Assembly: GCA_027449125.1 (NCBI GenBank)
Contig: DAIDME010000078.1
Span: 1-64,000 of the forward strand
DNA from: Solirubrobacterales bacterium
GTDB lineage: Bacteria > Actinomycetota > Thermoleophilia > Solirubrobacterales > Solirubrobacteraceae
DNA length: 64,000 nt
Reading direction: 5' to 3'
The first letter of the stretch is position 1; the number at the start of each line of letters is the position of its first letter. Positions 49,957 through 60,619 of this stretch are shown here, piece by piece. The notes beneath the pieces were generated by a model that did not search any database, was not told the origin of the DNA, and saw nothing but the letters and a program-made list of their open reading frames with translations. A program made the translations under genes and the position numbers.

Positions 49957-51351
49957 TCACTCCCAATCCGGCTGCGCCACGGCCGTCTCGATCGCCTGGA
50001 TTACGGCCTTTGACTTGTTGACCGACTCCTCGTACTCGTTGGCGGGCATGGCGTCGGCCACGGTACCGCCTCCGGCCTGCACGTGAACCCGCCCGTCCTT
50101 GACCACAGCGGTGCGGATGTGGATGCAGGTGTCCAGGTCGCCACCGTAGCTCGCGTAGCCGATCGCGCCGCCGTAGCCGCCGCGTTTGACGGGCTCGAGC
50201 TCGTCGATGATCTGCATCGCGCGCACCTTCGGCGCGCCGGAAAGGGTGCCGGCGGGCAGCACGGCACGCAACGCGTCGAGCGCCCGAACCCCGGGACGCA
50301 GCGTACCGCTGACGTTCGAGACGATGTGCATCACGTGGCTGTAGTACTCGACCAGCATGAGGTCGTCGACGTGGACCGAGCCGTACTCGCAGACCCGGCC
50401 GATGTCGTTGCGGCCGAGGTCCACGAGCATCACGTGCTCGGCCCGCTCCTTGGGGTCCGAGAGCAGCTCGCGGGCGTAGCGCGCGTCCGCTTCGGCGGTG
50501 GCACCGCGCGGGCGCGTGCCGGCGATGGGCGTGGTACTGACCCGCCTGCCGCTGACCGTCAAAAGCGGCTCCGGGCTCGCGCCGGCCAGCTCGAAGTCAC
50601 CAAAGTCGAGGTAGTACATGTACGGGGACGGGTTCACCGCGCGCAGGCCGCGGTAGATCGAGAAGCCGCTGACCGGGGTGGGCGCTGACCAGCGCTGCGA
50701 GGGCACCACCTGAAAGGCGTCGCCGGCGCGGATGTAATCGACGATGCGCGCCACGCTCGCTTCGAAGCGCTCGCGTGTCATGTTCGACGCAAACGCCGGT
50801 GCCGTGCGGTAGGCGCCCTCGGCGCCGAGGGCCGGCCGGGGCAGAGCCCCCGCGAGGATCTCCCGGATCGTCTGGACCTTCGCGCGCGCGGTGTCCGGGT
50901 CGTCCTGTGGATGCGTGACGGCCGTGACCGTGTGCGCGAGGTGGTCGAAGGCGAGCAGCGTGTCGGTGAACATCAGGGCCAGGTCCGGCAGCCCCAGCTC
51001 GTCGGGACCAGGCTCCCCGAGCGGCTCGGCGGTGCGCACCAGGTCGTAGGCGAACATGCCCACGGCACCGCCGCCAAACGGCAGCGCCACTCCCTCCGGC
51101 TGGCGGGTCGCGACGCGGTCGAGCTCGGCCTGCGCCAGCGCATAGGGGTCTCCCGGGTCGCCGAGCGACCAGCGCAGCACCAGCCGCGGGCGGTAGCCGA
51201 TGAAGCTGAAACGGCCGGCGCGACCCTGCTCGGCGGATTCGAGCAGGAAGGACGGTTCGCCGGGCGAGGCGGCGCGCAGCTTCAGAAACGCCGACACGGG
51301 CGTCTCGGTGTCCTCGATCCAGCTCTCGACCAGCGGCGCGGCGGCTTCCAT
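49957..51351 (-). CDS. trpE: Anthranilate synthase component I
   Basis: A 464-aa chorismate-utilising enzyme. The N-terminal PSFLLESAEQGRAGRFSFIGYRP carries the LLES feedback-binding motif. The catalytic part has AGDAFQVVPSQRW, NPSPYMYYLDFGDFELAGASPEPLLTV (partly), PIAGTRPRG, DLGRNDIGRVCEYGSV, SHVMHIVSNVSGTLR, LPAGTLSGAPKVRAMQII and GAIGYASYGGDLDTCI. The retained LLES suggests tryptophan feedback inhibition. It follows hisIE by 18 bases. Confidence 0.95.
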   Translation of the reverse strand: MEAAAPLVESWIEDTETPVSAFLKLRAASPGEPSFLLESAEQGRAGRFSFIGYRPRLVLRWSLGDPGDPYALAQAELDRVATRQPEGVALPFGGGAVGMFAYDLVRTAEPLGEPGPDELGLPDLALMFTDTLLAFDHLAHTVTAVTHPQDDPDTARAKVQTIREILAGALPRPALGAEGAYRTAPAFASNMTRERFEASVARIVDYIRAGDAFQVVPSQRWSAPTPVSGFSIYRGLRAVNPSPYMYYLDFGDFELAGASPEPLLTVSGRRVSTTPIAGTRPRGATAEADARYARELLSDPKERAEHVMLVDLGRNDIGRVCEYGSVHVDDLMLVEYYSHVMHIVSNVSGTLRPGVRALDALRAVLPAGTLSGAPKVRAMQIIDELEPVKRGGYGGAIGYASYGGDLDTCIHIRTAVVKDGRVHVQAGGGTVADAMPANEYEESVNKSKAVIQAIETAVAQPDWE

Positions 51352-51369
51352 GGCCCGAACCGGTTTCCG

Positions 51370-51990
51370 TCAGGCGCGGCGCTCGTCGAGCACGCGCTCG
51401 GCGTCGGCCAGGGTCAGAGAGCGGCTCGCGAGCAGCACCGTCAGGTGGTAGAGGACGTCGGCCGCCTCATTGGCGAGCCGCTCGTCGCTCTCCTCCCGCG
51501 CCGCGCGCGCCACCTCCTCCGCCTCCTCCTGCACCTTCTCACCGATGTGGACGGGGTCGGCCAGCAGCGCCGCGGTGTAGGAGTCCTCGGGGGCAGCGCC
51601 ACGGCGCGCGCCGACCGTACGCTCGAGCCCGGGCAGCACCTCGAACGGTGCCTGCGCGTGCGGGGCATCCGGCGCGGGCTCGCCCCGGTAGAAGCAGGAG
51701 CGCGCGCCCGTATGGCAGGCCGGGCCGGCCGGTTCCACGAGCGCGAGCAGCGAGTCGGCGTCGCAGTCATAGCGCAGCGCCCGCACTCGCTGGATGTGGC
51801 CCGAGGTGGCGCCCTTGTGCCAGATCTCCTTGCGGGAGCGGCTGAACAGGTGCATCTCCCCCGTGCGCCGCGTGAGCTCGAAGGCTTCGCCGTTCATGTA
51901 GGCCAGCGTCAGCACCTCGCCGCTGCGCCAGTCCTGGATGATGCAGGGAAGCAGCCCATCCGGGCCGAACTCGAAATCTGAGGCCACCAT
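51370..51990 (-). CDS. hisIE: Bifunctional phosphoribosyl-AMP cyclohydrolase / phosphoribosyl-ATP pyrophosphatase
   Basis: A 206-aa fusion of two histidine-biosynthesis steps, starting at the ATG at 51990. HisI (about 1-110) has [38 protein letters not shown] (partly), [12 protein letters not shown] and [10 protein letters not shown] with the metal cysteines and histidines. HisE (about 120-206) has [24 protein letters not shown] and [14 protein letters not shown]. It lies just ahead of trpE in the same direction, so histidine and tryptophan genes appear co-transcribed here. Confidence 0.95.
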   Translation of the reverse strand: MVASDFEFGPDGLLPCIIQDWRSGEVLTLAYMNGEAFELTRRTGEMHLFSRSRKEIWHKGATSGHIQRVRALRYDCDADSLLALVEPAGPACHTGARSCFYRGEPAPDAPHAQAPFEVLPGLERTVGARRGAAPEDSYTAALLADPVHIGEKVQEEAEEVARAAREESDERLANEAADVLYHLTVLLASRSLTLADAERVLDERRA

Positions 51991-52016
51991 CACGCCAGAG
52001 TCTATGGGCACGCGCC

Positions 52017-53597
52017 TCAGTACGGCCGCTCGATGGCGACGCGGTTGCGCCCGGCGCGCTTGGCGTCGTAGAGCTTCGCGTCGGCGCGGCTCAGCAGGCT
52101 CGATGGATCGCTGGCGGCGGCGCCAGGCTCGATCGCGACCCCGATGCTGATCGTCAGGGCGATCTGGCGGCCGATTCCGGGCCACTCCCAGCCTGCGACC
52201 TGCGCTCGCAGCTGCTCGCAGCAGCCGACGGCCGCCTCGGGTGCCAGCCGTGGCAGGACCACCAGGAACTCCTCGCCGCCGATCCGCGCCGCGAACGCGT
52301 CCTCGCCGCCGGCCTGCTGGACGTGTTCACGCAGGACCACGGCCAGCTCCTGAAGCACCTGGTCACCCGCCTCGTGACCGAAGCGGTCGTTGACCACCTT
52401 GAAGTGGTCCAGGTCGATCAGCGCGAGCATCAGCGGCCCCCCGGCCAGCTCGCCCAGGCGGCGTGCCATGTAGCGCCGGTTGTAGAGCCCGGTGAGCGGG
52501 TCGGTGTCAGCCAGCGCCTCGAGCGCCAGGCGCTGCTGGCGTTCGACCTCCACCGCGTAGATCGCCTGGAGCGTCACCGCGTGGAGCTCGCTGCGCTCGC
52601 TGCGGTGACGGTCCAGCACCCGGTTGCTCTCACGCAGGCGCTCGTAGGCGAGCCTGTAGTCGCCGTCGAGCGCCGCCAGCTCTGAGAGTTCTGCGAGCGT
52701 CAGCGCGATCGCCTCGCCTACACCGGACTCGCGCGCCAGCTCGACCGCCGCCAGAGCCCGCTCGTGGGCGCGTTCCCGGTTGCCGCGCGCCCGCTCGATC
52801 CTGGCTTGGGTGAGGATGCAGAGCGACCGGGCGGATGGCTCAACCAGGTCGATCGGCGCGGCGCTGACGGCTCGCTCGCTCAGCTCTGCGGCGGCGTCGA
52901 GCTCGCCGGACTCGAGCAGGCCCACGGCGATCGTGTCGAGCCATGCGGAGGGGCAGCGACCGTCGAGACGCTCGTCGATCAGCCGGCGCATCTCCTGCAC
53001 CATCGCCACGCCGGCATCACGATGCTCGGGCTGCTCGAGCGAGGTGTAGGCGTAGTTGTTGAGCGTCGCCAGCAGCAGCACCGGCTCGCCGGCTTCCCGC
53101 GCGAGCCTCACCGCCTCGTCGAAGGTCGTGTAGTCGACGCTGCCCCGGCGCCAGTAGGACGTGCAGACCGCGAGCGTCATCATGTGCTCGGCGTGCCAGT
53201 GCGGCGGGTCTCCGGGCACCAGCAGCTTCACCGCCTCCTCGGCGGCGAGCAGCGCCTTGCCCGCCTCGGCCAGGCGGTCGTAGGTGGATGCGAGCAGGCA
53301 CTGGGCGCGGGCGCGCATCATCCGGTCGGCGTCCAGCTCAGCCTCGGTCAGCAGGCCAATCTGCAGCCGCAACGCCTCCTCAACCTCGCCCCGGCGGCCA
53401 ATCGCGTCGGAACGCAGCAGGCGCGCGCGGCGCACGCGCGAGACCAGGTTCGCGGCCGCAGCCCGCTGCTCCAGCGACTTTGCGGTCTCGACGACGCCGG
53501 TGGTGGTCAGGTACATGTCGACCTCGGCCCGCGCGAACTCCGCGTCGAGGGCGTCCTGCAGCCGCAGCGGCTCACGATCCGGGTTGGCGACAGCCAT
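52017..53597 (-). CDS. TPR-containing diguanylate cyclase (GGDEF)
   Basis: A 526-aa cytoplasmic protein. Residues about 25-340 form TPR-like helical repeats (for example [23 protein letters not shown] and [24 protein letters not shown], quoted in part). A GGDEF domain follows (about 365-520): [41 protein letters not shown] (partly) and the active motif [12 protein letters not shown], then ISIGVA. The GGEEF motif is intact, so c-di-GMP synthesis is expected. I see no RxxD inhibitory site five residues before it. No transmembrane segment is present, so input is probably a cytosolic partner. Confidence 0.93.
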   Translation of the reverse strand: MAVANPDREPLRLQDALDAEFARAEVDMYLTTTGVVETAKSLEQRAAAANLVSRVRRARLLRSDAIGRRGEVEEALRLQIGLLTEAELDADRMMRARAQCLLASTYDRLAEAGKALLAAEEAVKLLVPGDPPHWHAEHMMTLAVCTSYWRRGSVDYTTFDEAVRLAREAGEPVLLLATLNNYAYTSLEQPEHRDAGVAMVQEMRRLIDERLDGRCPSAWLDTIAVGLLESGELDAAAELSERAVSAAPIDLVEPSARSLCILTQARIERARGNRERAHERALAAVELARESGVGEAIALTLAELSELAALDGDYRLAYERLRESNRVLDRHRSERSELHAVTLQAIYAVEVERQQRLALEALADTDPLTGLYNRRYMARRLGELAGGPLMLALIDLDHFKVVNDRFGHEAGDQVLQELAVVLREHVQQAGGEDAFAARIGGEEFLVVLPRLAPEAAVGCCEQLRAQVAGWEWPGIGRQIALTISIGVAIEPGAAASDPSSLLSRADAKLYDAKRAGRNRVAIERPY

Positions 53598-53600
53598 CGC

Positions 53601-54500
53601 CTACTCGATCCCGAGCCGGTCGAGCACGCGCTCGTCGGCGCGCCAGTGGCGGCGCACCCGCACCTGTAGGGCCAGGTGCACGTGGACGGCGAGCTCGCGT
53701 TCGATCGCCCGTCGCGCCCCCACGCCGATCGCCTTGATCATGCGCCCGCCGGAGCCGATCAGGATGCCTTTCTGTGACTCGGTCTCGACCAGCGCGACCG
53801 CCTCGACGTACACGAGGCCCTCATCCTCGCGGATCGTCTCGACCTCGACCTCGACCGCGTGCGGCACCTCCTCGCGGGTGCGCATCAGGATCTGCTCGCG
53901 AACGAGCTCGGCGAGCAGCACCGCCTCGGGCTGGTCGGACCGCTGCTCGGGCTCGAAGTAGAAGTGACCCTGAGGCAGGAGCGAGATGAGCTCCGTGAGC
54001 AGCGCCTGCACGCCACTGCCCGTGCGGGCGCTGACGGGAAAGATCGCGCCGGCGACACCCAGGTCCTCGGCGGCCTGCAGCACGGCTGCAGCCCGTGGCC
54101 GGTCGACGCGGTCGAGCTTGTTGACGGCGATCACCACCGGCACCGGCGACCGCTCGAGCTGGCCGGCGATGAAGCGGTCCCCAGGCCCGATTCCCTGCTC
54201 CGCGTTGAGCACCATCAGGCAGCCGTCGGCACCCTCGAGCTCGGACTCGACGCGACGCTGCATGCGCTCGGTGAGCGCGTCCCGCGGGCGCTGCACCCCG
54301 GGTAGGTCGACCAGCACCAGCTGCCAGTCGGCCCCGGTGGCCACCGCCCGGATCGCGCGGCGAGTGGTCTGCGGCTTGTCGGAGACGATCGCCACCTTGC
54401 TGCCCACCAGCGCGTTGGTGAGCGTCGACTTGCCGACGTTCGGGCGGCCCGCGAGCGCGATGAAGCCGGCGCGGGTTGCGGGCGCTGCGTCGGCGCTCAT
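53601..54500 (-). CDS. era: GTPase Era
   Basis: A 299-aa ribosome-assembly GTPase binding 16S rRNA. G1 is GRPNVGKSTLTNAL, G2 PQTTR, G3 DLPGVQRP, G4 NKLD and G5 VSA (in FPVSARTG). The C-terminal KH domain has KGILIGSGGRMIKAIGVGARRAIE. It overlaps ybeY by ATGA, the common era-ybeY-phoH arrangement. Confidence 0.97.
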   Translation of the reverse strand: MSADAAPATRAGFIALAGRPNVGKSTLTNALVGSKVAIVSDKPQTTRRAIRAVATGADWQLVLVDLPGVQRPRDALTERMQRRVESELEGADGCLMVLNAEQGIGPGDRFIAGQLERSPVPVVIAVNKLDRVDRPRAAAVLQAAEDLGVAGAIFPVSARTGSGVQALLTELISLLPQGHFYFEPEQRSDQPEAVLLAELVREQILMRTREEVPHAVEVEVETIREDEGLVYVEAVALVETESQKGILIGSGGRMIKAIGVGARRAIERELAVHVHLALQVRVRRHWRADERVLDRLGIE

Positions 54501-54903
54501 CGCACCCAGCGCATCAGCTCGGCCTGGAGGGCGAGCATCTCGCCATCATCGGTCTCGTGGTCCATGCCCGTCAGGTGCAGCGCCCCGTGCACCACGGCCT
54601 CGCGCACATCGACCGTGTGCTGCGGGCAGATGACCACGTCTCCGAGCTCCCGCGGCCCGACACTCGCGCCATCCTCGTCGACCCCGAAGGACAGCACGTC
54701 GGTGGGCCCGTCGATCTCCCGGTAGCGCCGGTTGAGCTCGCGGATGCGCTCAGCGTCGACGAACTCGACAGCCAGGTGACCGCTCTCGATCCCCGCCGAT
54801 GCGAGCGCCAGCACGCACAGCTCGCGCACCTCGAGCGCGGTCGGGGCACCGGCGGCCAGCGCGTCGGCGCCGATCACCTCGATGTCCAGCTGCTCAGGGC
54901 TCA

Positions 54904-54904
<1 letters not shown>
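54497..54904 (-). CDS. ybeY: Endoribonuclease YbeY
   Basis: A 135-aa zinc-dependent RNase in 16S rRNA maturation. The zinc motif is HGALHLTGMDH (H-x3-H-x5-H), preceded by FVDAERIRELNRRYREIDGPTDVLSFG (partly) and LGDVVICPQH. Neighbours phoH and era overlap it at both ends. Confidence 0.96.
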
Positions 54905-55875
<971 letters not shown>

Positions 55876-55890
55876 CCGGCTCGTCCGCTC

Positions 55891-56331
55891 CTATCCGCTC
55901 ATCCCGGCCAGCGCGGATCTGGCCGCCGCCGACGCTCGTTTGCCGTCGACCAGGCCGCCCGCTCGGTCCATCACCGCCCGCATCACCGGCCCGAGGTCGG
56001 GCGGTCCCTTGGCTCCCGTCTCCGCGATCGCGGTGGCGACCAGCTCCTGCAGCTGCGCGTCGGTCAGCTCCGGCGGCAGGTAGCGCGCGATCATCACCGC
56101 TTCGGCCGCCTCCCGCTGCGCCAGCTCCGGCCGGTTGGCGCGCTCGAACTGGGTGGCCGCCTCGAGCCGGCGCTTGTGCTCGCGGCGCAATACCGCGAGC
56201 TCGTCGCCGTTGCCCTCCTTCTCATCCCGCTGGAGCTCGGACACCAATAGGCGCAGCGCGGACGCAACGTCCCGCTCCCCCGCCTTCATGGCGCGGATGA
56301 CGTCCTGACGCACCTGTTCGAGAACGCTCAA
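55891..56331 (-). CDS. yqeY: GatB/YqeY domain protein
   Basis: A 146-aa helical protein starting at the TTG at 56331 (MSVLEQVRQDVIRAMKAGERDVASALRLL, quoted by its first residues); longer readings add an arginine/proline tail. ELAVLRREHKRRLEAATQFERA and EAVMIARYLPPELTDAQLQELVATAI (in part) and GPPDLGPVMRAVMDR are typical YqeY segments. It shares the tRNA-binding fold of GatB C-termini but its role is not fixed. Confidence 0.88.
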   Translation of the reverse strand: MSVLEQVRQDVIRAMKAGERDVASALRLLVSELQRDEKEGNGDELAVLRREHKRRLEAATQFERANRPELAQREAAEAVMIARYLPPELTDAQLQELVATAIAETGAKGPPDLGPVMRAVMDRAGGLVDGKRASAAARSALAGMSG

Positions 56332-56667
56332 CTGTGCCCATAGGATACGACGCCGGGTCGACGGCGCTGCCGCCGCGACCCGCCCTCCCTCGAACCTCTG
56401 GCAGTGGGGCGCCGCAGGGGCTGGTCCTCGCCCCGGCACGCGTCAGAGAGGAGAGAGAGCTCTTGCGTTTTGCCGGGGCGGGGCTTTGGCCCGGGGGCGG
56501 CGCCGCCCAGGGGTTGGCCACCGAGGGATTGGCGGGTCGCGGACGACTTCAGCAGCCCTTCCCGACACCTCCTGAGCGTGTGCCTGTCATGCACTCCACG
56601 ACCCGAATCATGGCTCGCCGGGCCGCTGCCGGCACCGGCCCGCTGGCCAGAATCTCGGCCGCCGCGA
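56332..56667. other. Gene-free gap between prmA and yqeY
   Basis: About 335 bases, very GC-rich, with a GGGCGGCGCCGCCC palindrome near 56505-56518 and a purine-rich AGAGAGGAGAGAGAGC tract near 56446-56461. ORFs reading through are arginine/proline-rich without homology that I recognise. It presumably holds the end of the prmA transcript and the yqeY promoter. Confidence 0.5.
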
Positions 56668-57528
56668 CTATCCAATGGTCGGATCGCGTCCGGCCTGCGG
56701 CGCCTCCAGCAGCAGCGCTGACCAGCCCTCACGCGTGAGCCGCCGTCGCTCCCGGTAGCCGCCGCGGGCGAAGCGCCGGCTGACCTCGTCCGCCTCGCTG
56801 TCAAGCAGCCCAGAGGCGATGATCGCGCCGTGGCGCGGACGGTCCGCCAGGCCGTCGGCGAGGACCAGCAGCAGCGGGCCGAGCAGGTTGCCGAGCAGCA
56901 GGTCGGCGGGCGGCACCGTCTCGGCAAGCAGGTCGAAGCACCCGGCTGCCACGAGGTCCGCGACCCCGTTGACCGCCGCGTTGGCGAGCGTCGCCTGGAC
57001 GGCGAGCGGATCGTTGTCGAGCGCCAACACCGGGCCGCGACCGAGCTTGGCGGCGGCGATCGCGAGCACGCCCGAGCCACAGCCGAGGTCGACCACGCCG
57101 AGCCCGGTCGCATCGGCCACCGGCCGCAGGCCGAGCAGCAGCTCCAGGCACAGGCGCGTGGTCGCGTGCGCGCCGGTGCCGAACGCCTGCCCGGGGTCGA
57201 TCACAACGTCGAGCGCCGTGGCGCGCGCGGGCTCCCAGGGTGGGCGCACGCACAGCCGGTCGCCGAGCACCAGCGGGCGGTGAAAGCCGCGCCAGCGCTC
57301 GGCCCAGTCGTCGGCCACGTCGGCGCGCACGAGCGCCACCAACGAGTCGCCCGTGAGCTCGCGCAGAGCGCCGTCGGCGGGCAGCTCGTCGTCGCTGCCG
57401 TAGAGCGCATATTCGACCGTGTGGGGGTCCACGTCGGTCTCCTCCAGGCCGTCAGGGGCCAGCTCGAGCAGCGCGGCGAGCACCAGCTCGGCGTCGGCAC
57501 GCCGCACACGCACGCCGAGTCTGAGCAC
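56668..57528 (-). CDS. prmA: Ribosomal protein L11 methyltransferase
   Basis: A 286-aa SAM methyltransferase starting at the GTG at 57528, 7 bases after the dnaJ stop. The N-terminal L11-recognition domain has VLAALLELAPDGLEE; WRGFHRPLVLGDRLCVRPPWEP (in part) leads to the family hallmark IDPGQAFGTGAHATTRLCLELL (quoted as IDPGQAFGTGAHATT), VVDLGCGSGVLAIAAAKLG for SAM and LLLGNLLGPLL (N-L-L-P-like). It is in an operon with hrcA and dnaJ. Confidence 0.93.
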   Translation of the reverse strand: MLRLGVRVRRADAELVLAALLELAPDGLEETDVDPHTVEYALYGSDDELPADGALRELTGDSLVALVRADVADDWAERWRGFHRPLVLGDRLCVRPPWEPARATALDVVIDPGQAFGTGAHATTRLCLELLLGLRPVADATGLGVVDLGCGSGVLAIAAAKLGRGPVLALDNDPLAVQATLANAAVNGVADLVAAGCFDLLAETVPPADLLLGNLLGPLLLVLADGLADRPRHGAIIASGLLDSEADEVSRRFARGGYRERRRLTREGWSALLLEAPQAGRDPTIG

Positions 57529-57535
57529 CGGCTTG

Positions 57536-58687
57536 CTAGTGGTGGTGCAGGGCGCGGCGCAGCTTCGCGAAGACGCCCTCATCGCTGTGCAGGTTCTCCT
57601 GAGTGAGGCTCTCGTTGAGCTCCTCCAGCAGCTTGCGCTGCGCGTGGCTCAGGTTGCGCGGGGTGACGACGTTGACCACCACGCGCAGGTCGCCGTGCCG
57701 GCGACCGCGCAGCGAGGGCATGCCGTGGCCACGGAGAACCAGCGTGTCGTGCGGCTGGGTCCCGGCCGGCACCTCGAGCTGCTGCGGGCCATCGAGGGTC
57801 GGGACCTCGACGCTCACACCCAGCGCCGCCTGCGGGCTCGCGACGTCGACGGCGGTCACCAGGTCGTCGCCGTCACGCACGAAGCGCGGGTCCTCGCGCA
57901 CCCTCACCAGGACGTAGAGATCTCCTGCAGGCCCGCCCCGCTCACCGGCGTGGCCGCGCCCGCTGACACGGATGCGCTGGCCGTCGGCGATGCCCGCAGG
58001 GATGTCGACGGAGACCTTCTGGCCCTCGGCCAGGCGGCCCCGGCCACGGCACTCCCGGCACGGGGTAGCCGCGATCTTGCCCTCACCGCCGCACTGATCG
58101 CAGGTGGTGGTGCTCATCACCTGGCCGATCAGGGTGCGCGCCACCGTGCGCAGCTGGCCGGAGCCCTGGCATTTCGGGCAGGTCTCGATCGGCGTTCCCG
58201 GCTCGGCGCCGTTGCCCCGGCAGTGCTCGCACATCACGACGGCGTCGAAGCTCAGCTCCACCGGCGTGCCGTGCGCCGCTTCGGCGAGCGTCACCTCGGC
58301 GCCGACCTGGATGTCCGAGCCCTGCATCGGACCGCTGCGCCCGCCGCCGAAGGCGCTCCCGAAGGCGCCGCCGAGGCCGCCGCCGAAGAACGCCTCGAAG
58401 AGATCCGACATCGAGCCGAAACCGTCGAAGTTCGGGGCGTAACCGCCGCTGCGCAGCCCATCGTGCCCGTAGCGGTCATACGTTGCGCGGCGTTCTGAGT
58501 CCGACAGGACCTCGTAGGCCTCGGCCGCCTCCTTGAACTTCTCCTCGGCCGCGGGGTCGTCTCTGTTGACGTCGGGGTGCAGTTCCCGGGCGAGGCGCCG
58601 GAAGGCCTTCTTGATGGCGGCGTCGTCGGCGTCGCGTTGCACGCCGAGGATGTCGTAGTAATCGCGTCTGGTCGGCGCCTGACTCAT
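57536..58687 (-). CDS. dnaJ: Chaperone protein DnaJ
   Basis: A 383-aa Hsp40. The J-domain has HPD at residues 37-39, a G/F-rich region follows (about 75-125, [15 protein letters not shown]), then four CxxCxGxG zinc repeats ([32 protein letters not shown]) and the C-terminal substrate-binding domains. It follows hrcA with an ATGA overlap, the common hrcA-dnaJ heat-shock pair. Confidence 0.97.
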   Translation of the reverse strand: MSQAPTRRDYYDILGVQRDADDAAIKKAFRRLARELHPDVNRDDPAAEEKFKEAAEAYEVLSDSERRATYDRYGHDGLRSGGYAPNFDGFGSMSDLFEAFFGGGLGGAFGSAFGGGRSGPMQGSDIQVGAEVTLAEAAHGTPVELSFDAVVMCEHCRGNGAEPGTPIETCPKCQGSGQLRTVARTLIGQVMSTTTCDQCGGEGKIAATPCRECRGRGRLAEGQKVSVDIPAGIADGQRIRVSGRGHAGERGGPAGDLYVLVRVREDPRFVRDGDDLVTAVDVASPQAALGVSVEVPTLDGPQQLEVPAGTQPHDTLVLRGHGMPSLRGRRHGDLRVVVNVVTPRNLSHAQRKLLEELNESLTQENLHSDEGVFAKLRRALHHH

Positions 58688-59694
58688 CGCTCGTCGTAGA
58701 CCTCGCTGACAAAGCGCGAAAGCTGGGCGGCGGCGTCACGCACCACGCCGATCACGCGCGGGTAGTCCATCCGCAGCGGGCCGATCACCGAGACCGTCCC
58801 GAGGTTGCGCTGCGGCAGGCCGTAGCCGGCGGCCACCAGCGCCAGCGACTGCAGCGCCGGCTGGCGGTTCTCGGCACCGATCCGCACGCTCATCGCCTGG
58901 CCGCCGAGCGTCTCGCGCAACAGGCCGAGCATCGCCACACGACGCTCGAGCATGTCCATCAGCGCGTTCAGCTCCGTGAGGTCGCCGCGGCGGTCGAGCT
59001 CGAGCAGCCGCGCGGTGCCGTCGATGTAGACAGAGTCCTCGGAGGCCTCGGAGAGGTCCGTGAAGACAGGCAGCAGGGCCGCGAGGAAGTCACGCTCGGC
59101 GCGCGCGAGCGTGGGATCGAGCAGCCGCTGCGTCAGCCGGCGCGCACCCAGCCCGGTTCCCACCAGCCGCTCGTTGAGGTAGGCGCCGGCCCAGTCGGCG
59201 AGACCCGTGTCGACCGGCTGATCGAAGGTGAAGAGGCGCTTGGTGACCCCGCCGGTGGAGGTGATCACGACCACCATCAACACCTGGGGCTGGAGCGTGA
59301 GCACCTCGATGTGCCGGATCGTGGCCGCTTCGATCGACGGCGCGGTGACGATCGCGAGCAGGCTGGTCACCTGGGAGAGCGTCTCGGTTGTGACGCGCAT
59401 CGCCTCGTCCAGCTCACGGCGCACGAGTGACAGCTCGAGCGGCGGCTGCGGTGCGCCGGCGGGCAGCAGCCGGTCGACGAAGTAGCGGTAGCCGGACTCG
59501 GTCGGGACCCGCCCGGCCGAGGTGTGCGGGTGCGCCAGCAGGCCCTCCGCCTCCAGGCAGGCGAGCTCGTGCCGGATCGTGGACGGCCCCCACTGGAAGT
59601 CCGCGGCCAGCGCCTTTGAGCCGATCGGCTGACCGTCGGCGAGGTAGTCCTCGACGACCCGGCGCAAGACCATCTCCTGGCGTTCGCTCAGCAT
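58684..59694 (-). CDS. hrcA: Heat-inducible transcription repressor HrcA
   Basis: A 336-aa repressor. The N-terminal winged HTH reads [26 protein letters not shown] (in part) with [19 protein letters not shown] and [20 protein letters not shown] (partly), all hallmarks. The C-terminal domain has [25 protein letters not shown] (in part). It should bind CIRCE operators, but I see no CIRCE element directly upstream of this gene. Confidence 0.96.
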   Translation of the reverse strand: MLSERQEMVLRRVVEDYLADGQPIGSKALAADFQWGPSTIRHELACLEAEGLLAHPHTSAGRVPTESGYRYFVDRLLPAGAPQPPLELSLVRRELDEAMRVTTETLSQVTSLLAIVTAPSIEAATIRHIEVLTLQPQVLMVVVITSTGGVTKRLFTFDQPVDTGLADWAGAYLNERLVGTGLGARRLTQRLLDPTLARAERDFLAALLPVFTDLSEASEDSVYIDGTARLLELDRRGDLTELNALMDMLERRVAMLGLLRETLGGQAMSVRIGAENRQPALQSLALVAAGYGLPQRNLGTVSVIGPLRMDYPRVIGVVRDAAAQLSRFVSEVYDER

Positions 59695-59703
59695 CGCTAA
59701 GGG

Positions 59704-59709
59704 ATTCTA
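59704..59709 (-). promoter_or_regulatory. -10 box of hrcA
   Basis: Reading leftward, TAGAAT ends 9 bases before the hrcA ATG, so the transcript is probably leaderless. No inverted repeat of the CIRCE type is present around it. Confidence 0.45.
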
Positions 59710-59728
59710 GGAGCGACGGCGCGAGGTC

Positions 59729-60124
59729 TCAGGGCAGGCGCAGCTTTGCCTGGGCGTTACGGATCAGGCGCACGTCGCCCTGGCGAGCCTCGAGCTTCAC
59801 GCTCGCGAGCCCGTCCGCGACGGCAACCACCTCACCGCTCAGCACTATCTCCTGCTCCGGGCGGCCCATGCCGCGGAACTGGACGCTCAGCTCGACGAGC
59901 GAGAGCGGATCCCCATCCGCGACGGTCGCAGCCGCGCGCGCGACCTGGGCCATCGACCACAGGCCGTGGAGTATCCGTCCCGGCAGGCCGACGCTCAGGG
60001 CGAACTGCTCGTCGACGTGGATCGGGTTGAAGTCGCCGGAGGCGCCCGCGTAGCGCACGGTCGTGTAGCGATCCGGGGTGACCCGCAGCTCGAGCTGCTC
60101 ACCGGCGGCGACGCCCATCGCCAC
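59729..60124 (-). CDS. MaoC-like hydratase (HadB-type subunit)
   Basis: A 131-aa hotdog-fold protein. YAGASGDFNPIHVDEQFALSVGLPGRILHGLWSMAQVARA (quoted by the ends YAGASGDFNPIHVDE...GLPGRILHG) carries the hydratase-2 motif with the catalytic Asp and His. The upstream gene encodes the partner N-terminal-type subunit and shares one base with this start. By analogy with HadAB/HadBC it would dehydrate 3-hydroxyacyl chains; the acyl carrier is unknown. Confidence 0.88.
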   Translation of the reverse strand: MAMGVAAGEQLELRVTPDRYTTVRYAGASGDFNPIHVDEQFALSVGLPGRILHGLWSMAQVARAAATVADGDPLSLVELSVQFRGMGRPEQEIVLSGEVVAVADGLASVKLEARQGDVRLIRNAQAKLRLP

Positions 60125-60564
60125 TAACCCTCCGCGCCTCGGATGATCGTCGACCAGGTGCCCAGCGCAGTGCGCTCGCCGCGCTGGTTCACCGACACGG
60201 TCTCAAAGCTGTCGAAGCGCAGGCCGGCGCGCTCGGCGACGTCCTTGACGGTCAGCGTCGTGGTTATCTCGTCGCCGGCGAGCACGGGCACAGACCAGCT
60301 GAACGCCTGGCCGCCATGGACCAGGTGCGCGAAATCGATCCCGAGCTCAGGGTCGAAGAGCGCCGTCTGGAAGGCGCTCGCACAGTAGACGACGACGAAC
60401 ATGGGCGGCGCCAGGAGGTCGGCGTAGCCGGCGCGGCGGGCGGCTTCCAGGTCGTGGTGCAGCGGGTGGTCGAAGCCGGCTGCAAGGGCGTACTCGCGGA
60501 TCTTCTCGCGACCCACAGCGTAGGTGGTGGGCGGGTAGCGCTTGCCGATCTTCTCCCGTGGCAC
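60124..60564 (-). CDS. MaoC N-terminal-type dehydratase subunit (HadA/HadC-like)
   Basis: A 146-aa hotdog protein, starting at the GTG at 60564 (MPREKIGKRYPPTTYAVGREKI). Segments are EYALAAGFDHPLHHD, ADLLAPPMFVVVY, FAHLVHGGQAFSWSVPVLAGDEI (partly) and FETVSVNQRGERTALGTWSTIIR (partly). It lacks the hydratase catalytic motif, as expected for the non-catalytic partner. Its neighbour supplies the active site, so the two likely form a heterodimer. A longer in-frame start at 60636 is possible but cysteine/arginine-rich. Confidence 0.85.
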   Translation of the reverse strand: MPREKIGKRYPPTTYAVGREKIREYALAAGFDHPLHHDLEAARRAGYADLLAPPMFVVVYCASAFQTALFDPELGIDFAHLVHGGQAFSWSVPVLAGDEITTTLTVKDVAERAGLRFDSFETVSVNQRGERTALGTWSTIIRGAEG

Positions 60565-60619
60565 AGGCACAGCTCGGGCAGTTTGGCAGATCGATCCAGC
60601 GTCGCCCACGCAGCCGCAG

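Noticed and set aside
51352-52016. trp leader peptide and attenuator
   Set aside because: No short ORF with consecutive Trp codons and no competing hairpins ahead of hisIE or trpE.
56222-56521. 99-aa minus-strand ORF between prmA and yqeY
   Set aside because: Overlaps the yqeY start in another frame, is low-complexity and has no recognisable domain or ribosome-binding site.
59695-59728. CIRCE operator before hrcA
   Set aside because: No TTAGCACTC-type inverted repeat is present between hrcA and the next gene.
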